Shown in pieces: positions 24,461 through 36,249 of a DNA stretch of 64,000 nt. Every line of letters starts with the position of its first letter. Position 1 is the first letter of the stretch. Source of the DNA: Pseudoscleropodium purum (taxonomy: Eukaryota > Streptophyta > Bryopsida > Hypnales > Brachytheciaceae); NCBI GenBank assembly GCA_963969395.1, contig OZ017795.1:29927063-29991062 (forward strand), written 5' to 3'. A program made the position numbers and the translations under genes. The notes under the pieces are model-generated. The model was not told the origin of the DNA. It ran no database searches and saw nothing but the letters and a program-made list of their open reading frames with translations.

Positions 24461-25904
24461 GTATATTGAATTTGTACATTTAAAACATTCATCAAACAAA
24501 ATTGGGGGAATAGAGTACTAATTTTGAACCTTTTTAACATAGTCACAATCTTCATCTACTAACAATTTTATATTTTTGTGCCAGATGCAATTAAAAATTC
24601 TTATTAATTTCAAATTTTATTGAATTAATGTAATTCCACTAGTATTTCAATCAATTCCACTAATTCTTTTTCCAAAAGATACAAACAACAATAAGCATAT
24701 TCCCCATACCCATATTGCAAATTTAGATGGTCATAGTTTGTTATACTTTATGATGATTACTTTGGGTGAATAAGATGACCATCATCAGAGTATTTTTTAT
24801 TCATTTGGGGATATGTCTAAAGACTCACTTGGACCATGATGGGCAACACACTTCAAAATTTGCTACAAATTCATACTTTCTCAAAAAAACATAACTTCAA
24901 TTACTTCCATTGTTTCTCACATTTGTCTTCATGTGAATTTTTTTTTTTAACTTCAACAAATCCAAGAGGACAAACTCCTAATTTTGACTACAATAGGTTG
25001 TTCTATCTTAGTCAAAATTTAAATCTTTTACTATGAATAATCCATTTTGCCATTGTATAGGAGGTATAAGATCCTAATTGTGCCACTTCATGGCTGTTAT
25101 ATATTAGTTGTATACATTTGAAATTTTCAAATGTATACTATTGATATATAGTAGTGCAAATAGAGTGACTTTTAGATTGTAGCACAAATAGGGTCTCATA
25201 TATACTTAAGATTTATATGAATTTATATGTCTTTTGCAAAGAATAAAGAATTTAGTGAAGATTTGGAATTGTCACTATTTTTGAAGAAAAAATGAAGAAA
25301 ATTCATATCAAATACATTAGGGCTTTGAATTTCCACCGCCAAACATTAATGATTGATCGTCAAATTTTAGGGTAATATTGAGAATATGGAAAATGCTTAA
25401 ACTTTGAAGCATCACAAACTTATTTTTCCCTTTAGATTTTGAATTTACACCATTTGAATAGAGATAGTCAAGATCAAATTGTAACACAAGTATTAAAATA
25501 GATATACAACTATGTTCACATAATAAAAAGTTATTAGTTTTGTAAGAAGAGTTTTTCTAACACTTCTTATTATATTGAAAGAAACAATTTTGCAAAGTGC
25601 AAGGTAATGTTCTTTTATATTAGAAGTAGAATAAAAGTAAGAGGTTAATGTGCATGGAGTCAAGACTAAAGAGGTTATTTACAATGACAAAGATAATGAG
25701 GCAAAAAGAGGTGAACATGTCTTTTTGTTTCAATTCCTCTCACCCACACATTTTTGAAAAAGTAAAATATTGCCATTGATCACCATGGTGAGAAATGATC
25801 TAAGGCATGGTTGTATGGAATATAAAATACAATTATAAAATACACATACCAAAATATAATTATGAAATATGGGTATTGAATATAAAATATGGAAATGAAA
25901 ATAC

Positions 25905-26180
25905 AACATTAGGAAAAATTTCAGCCCTCTAAAGGGTTGTGAGTTTTGACAACCCCCCCCCCCCCCCCCCCCATTGCAATTAGAGAAGAATTCTAGTGTC
26001 TTCTAGTTTTAATGAATGCTGCTAATGTGGCACTTCTTGTGCCACATGAGCATTTTATTATTTTTTATTAAAAAATATTTTAATAAAATATCAATTTAAA
26101 AATAAATAAATTGTAATTGCACTGTGGGGCACTGAAAAAGGAATCCTTAATGGCCCTTTGCAGGGTTCAAATTTTTTGTA
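25905..26180. mobile_element. Candidate small non-autonomous element with a 22-base C run
   Basis: AAAAATTTCAGCCCTCTAAAGGG at the left and the reverse complement of CCCTTTGCAGGGTTCAAATT at the right form imperfect inverted ends. The interior has CTTCTTGTGCCACATGAGC and an A/T-rich stretch. A pure C run lies near 25951-25972. Similar end motifs and TGCCAC(A/G)(T/C)CAT interiors recur near 22.87, 27.28, 58.04 and 62.28 kb. The boundaries are approximate. Confidence 0.4.
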
Positions 26181-26199
26181 ATGATATTGCAAACAAAAT

Positions 26200-28680
26200 T
26201 TAAACATCCCATATCATTTGTAAGCCAAACTAATGTCACACAAATATAAATATGGGATGAGGGGATGTTAGTGACAAACACTCTTCTTATTTTCTAAAAC
26301 AATGACAAAATGACATGTGTTTCCTTTTTGAGTTTTTGGAAAAGTTTAACCACCAATGGACATTGAATGACATGTGTACCCTATCAATTTTTTATATATG
26401 AATTTCTTAGAAAGCTATAGAATCTCAAAATGACAATGACAATGGATTCAAAAGAGGCAATAACTACCTCAAGTTTTCCATTTTGCATTGTCATCATAAT
26501 AACCATTACAATCATTGTAATCATCATTCACATTACAATCATCATTGTCATTATCATCTTTCTTGTCTTTGTTGTCTTCACTATCAAAACCAAACATATC
26601 TTTTATTGAATGTGATTGGCCCCTAGTATATTATTATTTCTTTTAAAACATGTTTTATTTTCATTTGACTTTAAAACTTTTGAACTGTTGTGCATTATTG
26701 TTTAAACTCTCTTTACAAATGAAAAAAATTATGATTCTTTTTTACTTTAGGATTCTATTAGAAAAAGAAATGCTAATGCCTATGATATTGCTATAAAAAT
26801 TAATACCTTATTGCCCTAGCCAATGATAATAGACACAAAATTTCCATAATTTTTAGTTGTAAATTTTGTATTTATAAAGATTCACCAAACTAATTCACTT
26901 GAATCCTAATTCACAATATAAATTCAAATTTTTCAAATTTGATAGTCTATAAGTTTTCAATGAAGGGAGTTTATTGTCTTTGGCCCTCAACCATAGGTAG
27001 GTAGATTGAAAATGAAACTCCTAATCAAACTGTAATCCGTAATATTAAATTTGATTTTGTTTTTTTGCTTCCTTACATGGTAAAATGTCTCATTAGACAA
27101 TAGAAGGGATTTGAAGGCAATGGAAGCCTCTTTCAAGCTTGTTTCCTTTGATTCTCCCTTGTAGTGAAGGAATAGGTGGCAAATAAATTCTTAAAATGAA
27201 AAAAAAAGTTGAAAAAAAAGTTGAATTTTTTTTCAATTCAAAATAAATAAATTTGTATAATGAGGCAAAGTCTCAGCCACGTCATACTGTTGTAGTCTCA
27301 CAGTTCTTTTGTTCCCCGCAACTTAGAATCTTGAGGGCTTCAAGTGCCCTCAAATCCCTTCTAATGTGTTTGTAGGGGCATTGGAGGGTTGTTTCAAGCC
27401 CATTCCCCATGATGTAAACCAACCATTGCTAACTATAATAAAGAGTAACTAAAAATAATGAAATAATGAAAAAAATTAATTAAAAAATTATTATTATTAT
27501 TTGCCTTGGTAGGAGTTCTATTATGTCAAACTACTATTGTGGCCAAGTTCCCATAGTCTGAGAACCCAATCTTCTACTCCAAAAAAAAAATTTTAAAAGT
27601 TTTTTTTTGCCCAAAAATTCTGCTCGAAGCTGGCTAGTGATCAAAAAATGGTCGCTTGAGCGCTTAGGGATTAAAGTAGTAGAGCCTTTCACAAATAGTT
27701 TAGGCCTTCACAAAAGTGTGTCAAACACGCACCTATATGATACCTGAAGATTTCTTCAAATCTTGACTTTGAAAATTCTAATAAACTAAAAGAATCTCCC
27801 CAATGAAAATATAGTTACATATATCATTGAAGATTATGATTTTCATTTCACTCTCAATTTTACCTATAAGGAAACATCAACCATTTCTTATAATATTTAT
27901 GTGCAAATTTCTAAAACATTGTAGGGAGGGGCAACATACTAAAAATAGAGAATATACGTTTTTCTTCTTATAATTTCACAACTCTTATGCAATTTTGCAC
28001 TTAGAATTGGTAAATATAAGCAAGTTTTTTAAACATCTAACAATTAAATTTTGAAAAAAAACAATTTGCTTCATGGAGATAGCCATAAGCCCATACTCTT
28101 TTTTCTTAGTCATAGGACACTTGAAAAGACTTGGGCATGTAGGGGTTAAATAAATAAAAAATGATGTTTACCTTAGATTTTTTTTATATCATCTATTTTA
28201 GATAGTATAAAAAGCATTGAAGATAGGGATTGATAAAGTCATTTCTATCCAAATCCTTGAATGAAGCATATAAATATGTTCCAACAGTTGTTCATCTAAA
28301 ATATTTATGTGCATCCAAAATAGAAATTTAAAAAATGATTTTCTATAAATTTGCATTACTATAAGAAACAAAAAATTAATATTTTTATTAGATTTTTAAA
28401 AATTTTATAATGATAAAAATGAAGTAATTACACCTGATTATACCCTCTTTCTAAATCTAACCATTGTATATTTTTGCTAATAATATACAACTTCTATTTT
28501 CAAATATACATATTTTCAACACTTTGAAAAATTTGTAGTTTATTTAAACGATATCCAACGAATGCATGATAAAAAGAAAATCATAAATCCTCTTTTGTTT
28601 GATTTTCAACAAAAAAAAGTAATTTAAAAAAGATAAACATTGCTTAATTTATTATTTTTCTTAGTTTTTTGTGGAGGAAA
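26200..28680. other. AT-rich intergenic DNA
   Basis: No gene was recognised. A CAT-rich ATCATTGT stretch near 26.5 kb and another copy of the CTCAGCCACGTCAT/poly-A motif near 27.2-27.3 kb are the only visible structure. Confidence 0.45.
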
Positions 28681-28689
28681 TGAGACACT

Positions 28690-29410
28690 TTTTGATGTGT
28701 CCACTCACATTCCTTATTTTGGCATGTAGCGTCTTTCCAAATCTACCCAATTTTGGGGAGAGAAGATACTTAGTGATGTATCCACTCATTTTCTGTGTTG
28801 TGGGGAGGAATGTCATTCATTCCAAATTCACCTAGTTTTTTTTATAGGAAGGCGGTGAGACACTTATTAATGTGTCCACTTACATTCCTTTTTTTCGAAA
28901 GGAGTAGAGAATCTAAAAAGACAAATAGTTTTCTTGCATGTACGCACCAAAACCATTACATCGCAAGCCCCTTATTGATGTGTCCACTTATAGTCCCTCA
29001 TTTGGGAAAGAATAGGAAACTAAATGGACACGTAAGTAGTTTTCTTGTATGTATGCACAAAAAACCATTTCATTGTGAGACAACTACTAGCATGTCTACC
29101 TACATTCCCTCGTTTGAGAAGGAATTGGAAATTTAAGTGGACACTCAAGTAGTTCTCTCGCACGTATGCATAGAACCCATTGCATTGTGAAACAACTTTT
29201 GATGTATCTACTTATAGTCCCTCATGCGGGAGAAGTATGGAATGTAAGTAGACACGCGAGTAGTTCTCTCACATGTACGCACAAAATCCATCGCATCGCG
29301 AGACAACTTCTTGATGTGTCTATTTACAATCCTTCATTCGGGAAGGAGTATGGAATCTAAGTGGACACGTAAATAATTCTCTCTCATGCATGCACCAAAA
29401 CAATCGCATG
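28690..29410. repeat. Diverged tandem repeat of about 112 bp, five to six copies
   Basis: TGATGTGTCCACTTA-type starts lie near 28871, 28979, 29091, 29203 and 29315, mostly 112 bases apart. Each is followed by ATTCCCTCATT..GGGA, a TGGACAC.TAAGTAGTT block and a CATGTACGCACAAAACCAT block. Earlier, more diverged units reach back to about 28690. Open frames crossing it are repeat by-products. It ends about 0.5 kb before the SNF4 start. Confidence 0.85.
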
Positions 29411-29868
29411 TTTGACCTTTGATAACTTTCGGATTAAAAATCCAAACAATGCAATTTTTGTTGCATCGAAATATCCTATCATTGATTTGCCAATCTAGGT
29501 TATTTCATGAAATTTTAACAGCTATATTAATTAATTCTCTTGACATTGAAAAAGTGGTGATTTTAGGTGTTAGTAGTTATCTTCCTTGCATCGGAGATGC
29601 CCATCGAATAAGTTCGGCACCCGACGTATCATAATGCAGTAAAGAACGTGTTGTAGTAACTTACTACTCTATGATAGTAAACAGGGTCGGGATTCGATAT
29701 CAATACTCTACGGAGATACCGCCCCTTCGCTCACCTCCTTGTTCTCCAAATGCCTTCTTCGTCCTCTTCTACAAGACGGGCTCCACTATAGCAAGAGTCT
29801 TTCAAGCCATAATATTTTCTGGCGCTGTGCGAGAAGAACTACTGAAGCTTTGTTGCGTTGCCTTCTTC

Positions 29869-29895
29869 CTCCATCGCCATCGCCATCGCCATTCG
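29869..29895. repeat. (CGCCAT)n microsatellite in the SNF4 leader
   Basis: About four CGCCAT units lie in a pyrimidine-rich stretch 50-80 bases before the SNF4 start codon, within the likely 5' UTR. Confidence 0.75.
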
Positions 29896-29945
29896 TTGCA
29901 CTCCCTTCTCTTCCCTTCCCTTCCCGCAGTTCCCCTGGCTCTCCC

Positions 29946-32900
29946 ATGTTCGGTGAAGACGGCGCGGCCGCCGTGCCTGGCACGGGCCTCGTCCCCACGC
30001 GCTTCGTTTGGCCGCACGGCGGCCGTCGTGTCTACCTCTGCGGCGATTTTACCAGGTAACGAACAATCACAGAAAACTCACACAAAAACAGAAACGCGCA
30101 GAGAACGCCGCTTCCTCCTTGCGAACTCCGCCAGTATTCGTTTTTTTTTTTTTTTTGTTTTCTTTTTTTCCCCTTCCGGTGCTAGGAATTTTAGCTTTTC
30201 TTAGTGCAAGGAGAGTCTTTGGATGGAAGATGAGAGATCGCTTGGAAGAAGTGGAGAGAGAAAATGGTGCAGGCAGTGAGGAGAGAGTAGGGATTGGATT
30301 GGGGCGTTTTTTAGGATTCTTAGAAAGGGATGAGGTTAGGTTGGGTTTTTTTTTCCGGAAGAGGTTAGTTGTGTTTCGTGTAGTTGAGGACTTACTGTAA
30401 TGAAGTAGTGAGATCGATGTGGAGTGAAGAGAGTGTTAGAGGAAGGAGGTGCGTCGTCGGGGTTTTGGTAGTGGAGAGCGGATTGACTTTTCGGCAGTTC
30501 TTGATTCGGGGTCACTACTGTGACGGTGTATTTTCGGGAAAGAGGAATAATGCCTGCATCTTGAGAAGAGAGTCTTTGCAAACAGATGAAAAGAAAACGC
30601 AATGAAAAGCGCATTAGGAAGCGGAATGGAGCGGAAGATTCCGTTTGTCCGTGGCCCTGATGTGAAGGATTCTTGATGTGAGGAGGTGTTTATGCTTAGA
30701 TTTTGGTGATCGTATCGTTGTGCAACAGTTGCTTTTGGTACTCGAGCACTGAGATCGCTGGGAAGAGGTGAGAGTGGATGAGGGATTTGGTTTGACAGGT
30801 TTTGATTCGGAGTACTCATGTGAACGATTCTTGAAGTGATGAGGTTGTCTCATTAGGTTTAGGGGATAGTGACAGCACTTTTTCCACTCAAGGACTGATA
30901 TGGGACCTGGTTCCTTACTGTTCAATAGTTTGGTATTCAGACCGTAGAGCGTAGATGATGACAAGACCGTGAATAGAGGTCGTCTATGCTGCCTGGTTTG
31001 ACCTTCAGTCTCACCTTCATATTATGAAATTCCATAACTTGCCGAAAGAATTGTTTCTAGGTATATTGTGACACTCCGTAATAGAACGATACTATTGTGA
31101 ACATGTAACAGTTTATATCTGTGATCAATCCATGCTTTCCACTACCTTGAAGTTAGGTTTTTCCCAAACGTGTCGTCGTTGATAGGGTCAACAGTATTCT
31201 GGATCACCTTTCTAGGTTGTGGCATCATTTTCTATATGGGAATGAACTTATTTTAAATGTGGCCGATCGTCACACACAATTTCCTTCTGCTTAGTGCTTT
31301 TGTGATGTCAGTGCGAGCTCTGCTGCCTGATGAGGATTTGCAATCTATTTACAAATAAGTTGTTTGAGTTGTAGAACTATATTCAGCACATATGCACAAC
31401 TGTATTCAGAAATAACTCATTATCGCGTTCATACTGCTTTACCATGCAATCATGTTTCACTGCCATTCTAATTAATATGACCTTTTCCTCTGCCTACTAT
31501 TGCAGTTACTCGAATGAATCTAACTCATGATCCCGTAATTGGAATTGTGTAGCTAATCGAATGAGATTAGATCTCAGCGTTACTCGAGCTATCGCCTAGA
31601 TATAGTTTGTGTGGGCAAACCAATTTTTTTTCACCCCATTAAGGTCATCCAATTGAAGCACCTTAAGAATTACTGCTGTGGCTCGCCTGTATGGTCGGAG
31701 AGATCTATGTAGTATAAACAGGTAACGATGCGCGCGAAATTTGTTCCACTTACCAAATCAATAGAGTTTATATCCAGTGGATCGATTGTAACCTTTGCCG
31801 AAGCTTTCCTTTATAGTGAGCGGAAAGAGCTATATTGAGTTGGACATGGGTGCAGATGGCAGGATACATTACCCTTATCTCCAGTTGAAGGTTCTTCCTT
31901 GGTTTTCCAAGTGATATGCAGCCTGCAACCAGGTTACCATCAGGTATGCAGTTCTATGAGCACCACGTGTTACATTTCGTTTCGATGGGCTTTTAGCTAG
32001 GAGAGAAATGAATGGTTTTTTTTTTGTGGTTTTGGGTTGCATGGCCCCCATTGATGAGGCGTATGAAGAACCTGATATGTTTTTGGAGTTGGCTGCAGTA
32101 TAAGTTCATCGTGGATGGGGAATGGAGGCATGATGAGCAGCAGGCTCACATGGCGGATTCCCACGGTCACGTCAATAATTGGCTTCAGATCATAGGGCCG
32201 CATCAGCATCACCCTATCTTCCTTCCCTCTCCTGATATGGGTACCTCTGGTATTACCATGGATGTGGACCAAGAAACGGTTCATCCAGTTGTGAGCACCT
32301 GGCCCCTTGGGCTAAATTGACCACATTTGATACTTTTTCTGTTCATGGTTATTTGTAGTGTGAGGAATTTTTCGTTCATTGATAGCTGGAGTCATTGAGA
32401 AGGTGCTGCCAGCATATTCGTGGCGTCGCTTTTAGTTGTGAATGCATTGTGATGCACTGATTTTACCGAGAGTAAACGGCGTATTACCACTATTACGCAG
32501 AGATTACTTAGCTGACGTGGAAATTTATGTGACACTTGACAGGGTTCAGGAAATGAAGATCTACAGCTGCATGAAGGTGCGCAGCAGGATCAACAGCAAC
32601 TAGATAGAGCTCTTATGGCAGAATCTGGAGCCACGGTACTGAACCCGGCTGAAGCATTAGCCTCTAGGAAAACTATTCAGGAATTTTTGAAGCACCATTG
32701 TGCATATGAATTGCTGCCTGAATCTGGCAAGGTATGATTTATTTCCCTCTTCCACTCCCTATGCTATGCTCATCTATCCTAGTTGTGCACAAACAGGTGA
32801 AGCTATGTAGACCAGCTCCATAGAAAGTGGATTGCTACTTCACGATGTCAGTGACGTCGAGCTATAGTTTGGTTCGTTGTTACGACAATGGAACATGTGT

Positions 32901-35900
32901 GCTGAATTAGTGAGTTCCGGTTACCGTGCAGTGACAATGCAATCCGGGTACATAGGGCCGTTGTAGAAGATCCCACTGCTTTCATACTTTCTCAAGTCTT
33001 TCCATAGATTAATTTCATGGTGCCATCGCATTTTGATCTGGCGATATATCAGTTTCTTGTCCACCACACTTTCTAACTACTTGACATTCAATAGTTTGAG
33101 TTAGACCTCATTATAATTGCAAGGATAATATCTGCCTAGCAAAGAAATTGTAAAATTTGTCGTGAGGATGATACTCCTGAACACGTGTATTTTTCAATAT
33201 ATTTCTGTGGTTGGGAATGGTATCAAACTTATGTAGACTTGTTGAGTATCAGGATTGAAATTATTGGTCTGTTGTCTGAACAGATTCGTGGCGTGTACAG
33301 GTTGTGGCTCTGGATGTGGCGTTACCTGTGAAACAAGCTTTCCATGCACTTTATGAACAGGTATTATGAGAACCAGTTCGAGGTTATGGGTCCCTCGGTG
33401 TTAATCCTGTGAATATTATGGATTCACGGGTTCTAAATGACCATTTTGATTTATCATTTTCTAGAAAGAAAATTTTAAATGGGGACAAATTTACATTCTT
33501 AGGCGTATTCAATAACATTGATCGTATTGGTTCAAATTTTTTCTCGACAAAATTAATATCTTCATATGAACTCTTTAAAGCTCACAAAATTATGGGAGCA
33601 AATAATGGCTTTTTGATCTTGGAAGGGTTAAATCGAACGCCAGTTTGAGGTCTTTTGGGTCTCAACAGTTTCTGTATTTCGATATTCTTTGAGCGTCTTT
33701 GAAAATTCAATGAGAGATTGGTCTCAACAAGACGTTTGTACGTGCAGGGTATTCCTGGAGCTCCTTTGTGGGACTCTTCATTACAGCAGTTCGTTGGCAT
33801 GCTTACAGCTTCGGACTTTATCTCCATATTACAACGCGTACATTTCTACCTTCTATGACTGCACTTACCGATTTATCATATTCTGCCAATGTTTGACAAG
33901 GGAAATAATGCTCAATGTTTCTGAGTGAAGTTGCTCTTGAATCAGTTGCATCTTGGTTGATCACCAGTTTTATGAATGATGTTTATCATGACAAACGCTG
34001 AATAATGTTTGTAGTCAATCATTGACATTGCAAGATGTTAGCTTCGTCTGCTCTTGAAGTAGAAACTCATTGTATCGCTCGTTATGTCCTCAGCTTGGAA
34101 GCAATGGCGCTTCTGTATTTTCTGAGGAGGAGTTGGAAATGCATACAATTGAAGAATGGAAAAAGGAGAAGCAGGCGTTATGCCCTTCTGCCGTTCACTC
34201 ACTTGCATATGTGGGTGCTTTCATTTGTTTCCTTGTTTGCGGCATTCCTTCATATCCATTAATTTCTATTGGAATAGAAATCAGATTACGCAATGTTGAA
34301 TTGTCCCTGTGCTAGTATCCATATTGCTTCTATACCACTGCCTTTTTTTGGTACTTATTTGAGATTTGCAAATAGTGAATACAGTATGCTGAGTTTAAGA
34401 TTTACTTGTCATGCTGGCACTCTACTTGGTTGGTCGGTATGCCCCATAGTTATTGGTTTCAGTGATGAATTTGCAGGTGGGACCAGACGATACACTCGCT
34501 CATGTGGCCAGTGAACTCATGCGACTCGATGTTGCACAGCTCCCTGTCTTGCACTATCCGGCCCACGCTTTGGTTCCAGAGCTGTTGCATCTGGCTTGTC
34601 TTTCTGGCATTTTAAGATGTAGGTCATTTTCCTGACGACAGGAGTTGGTTCTGTAAAGTTATTCGAGCGCACTTGTAGTTTTATAACACATTTTACTTTG
34701 GCAGTCAGCACATAGAATTTAATCATTTCTTCTCTAGAATGTGCGTAGGAAACTAAGTGCCTGAATGTTGTTTGAGGACTCCTCTATCAGTGAATGTTGG
34801 CACATAAATCTGGTGCACTCCATTCTTTATAGAATTTGAAGTTTTTTGCTGTACTCAATAGTTCAAACAGATGATGTCTGAAATTTTATGTCTTCTTTTA
34901 ATGGACCGTGAAATAGAATTTAACCTGTCTCTGACATTTGCTTCTTTGTGACTGTGCAGCCATCTGCAGACATTTCCGGCATGTTCCCTCATCCGTCCCT
35001 CTTCTTTCACAACCAATTGGTACATTGCCTATTGGAATTTGGGTTTCAGGAATTGCAGAACCTGGAAGCCGAACTCTACAAGTATTACGACGAGATGAAC
35101 CCTTGAGTCGTGCACTAGCTCTGCTTCTCGAAGGTTCTCTCAGCTTGTGCCTTTGTGTGGTTTCTGTATTCAACACGCCTCAAAATACTATTTGCTTCTA
35201 TAGTTCAGGATCGTGCCTTTCAGCTGATTTAGCATTCTCAATGTTTTGTTTTTGCAGCTCGAGTCAGTGCGCTCCCTGTTGTGGATGACAATGGTGTCTT
35301 TCAAGACGTTTATGCTCGGGGGTATGCTTCACAATGATTTCAATCCCTCAAATTATTTCGGTTTTGCCATCCTTAAGCAGGACGGGTGCATCGTGCCTAG
35401 TGTGTATTGACGACATGTATACTCGGAAATTTTGGTGAAACGCTTACTGTTGGAAAGATTTTCGCTGCTCATCTGTTCGAGCAGGTTCACTTTTTAAAGT
35501 TAATTCTTTCAATTCTGAGTTGGTGCAGCATTATAAGCATTTGCATCTATTGCTTGCATCTTCCAGGGATATTACTGCTCTTGCAAGGGATAGTACGTAT
35601 GCTCGACCTCAGCTGAATGACCTGACCGTCACCCAGGTCGAGCCTGATTACAGTTTGCACGTTTTATTTTTAACATGATTCTGGAATGTAAATGTGCAAT
35701 TGAGACTTTATTCTTGCTAGTATTGGACTTCGGATTGTATCTTTTTTACAACGTGCCACACTAGTGCTTTGTGGCTGCACCTCATCCAATTTCTGTTATC
35801 TATGCCACTGGTTGCATCTTGTCCTGACAGGCAATCTCTTGGTGCAACAGGCATTGCAGATGGGCACTGCACAAGATTGGCAAGGGCCTGGCCCGTTCAA

Positions 35901-36249
35901 TGGCAGCCGTTACTTCATGTGTCTCCGATCAGACACTTTACGTTTCGTAATCGAGCGATTGGCTCTTCCAGGTAGGCTAGAAGACTTGATAATTTCTAAA
36001 TTGGCGTTTAAGTTGCTTCTGTATTGTGTTTATGGTTGGAAACTGGGTATCCTAAGGGAAGAGACAACGCAATAATTTGAAAACGTAGAAAGCCAACAGT
36101 CTTGGACGATCTTCGGTTGCATACTTGGTAGGCTATATTAATCGCTGACTACTTTGGCAGGGGTTCGGAGACTAATTTGCGTTGAAGCTGGAAGCAGGCA
36201 AGTGGAGGGAATCATCACACTGCGAGATGTTTTCCAGTTCTTGCTGTAA
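29946..36249 (+). CDS. SNF4: SNF4, SnRK1 regulatory subunit (CBM plus four CBS repeats, plant betagamma type)
   Basis: The regulatory subunit of the SnRK1 energy-sensing kinase, the plant counterpart of SNF1/AMPK. Thirteen exons join in phase: 29946-30055, 31856-31943, 32099-32290, 32543-32731, 33301-33360, 33748-33837, 34094-34210, 34477-34618, 34960-35133, 35258-35321, 35567-35636, 35851-35971 and 36161-36249, giving 501 residues (Arabidopsis SNF4 is of similar length). Residues ~16-95 form an AMPK-type glycogen/starch-binding module ([21 protein letters not shown], then [15 protein letters not shown]). CBS motifs follow at ~194-243, 283-335, 370-415 and 427-501, ending [13 protein letters not shown]. 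The CBM fused to gamma-type CBS repeats is the plant-specific layout. Intron 1 is long (1.8 kb) and GC-richer than intergenic DNA, so it may carry regulatory sequence. No frame breaks were found. Confidence 0.95.

Noticed and set aside
28795..29360. Open frames with repeating MCPL-type peptides
   Set aside because: They follow from the ~112-bp tandem repeat; the period is not a multiple of three and the frames break between units.
29671..30204. 177-codon plus-strand frame over the SNF4 leader and first exon
   Set aside because: It is in a different frame from SNF4; its length comes from GC-rich low-complexity sequence, and the SNF4 exon is supported by protein similarity.
34035..34635. Overlapping plus-strand frames within SNF4
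   Set aside because: They run through introns and alternative frames; the spliced exons explain the conserved protein.
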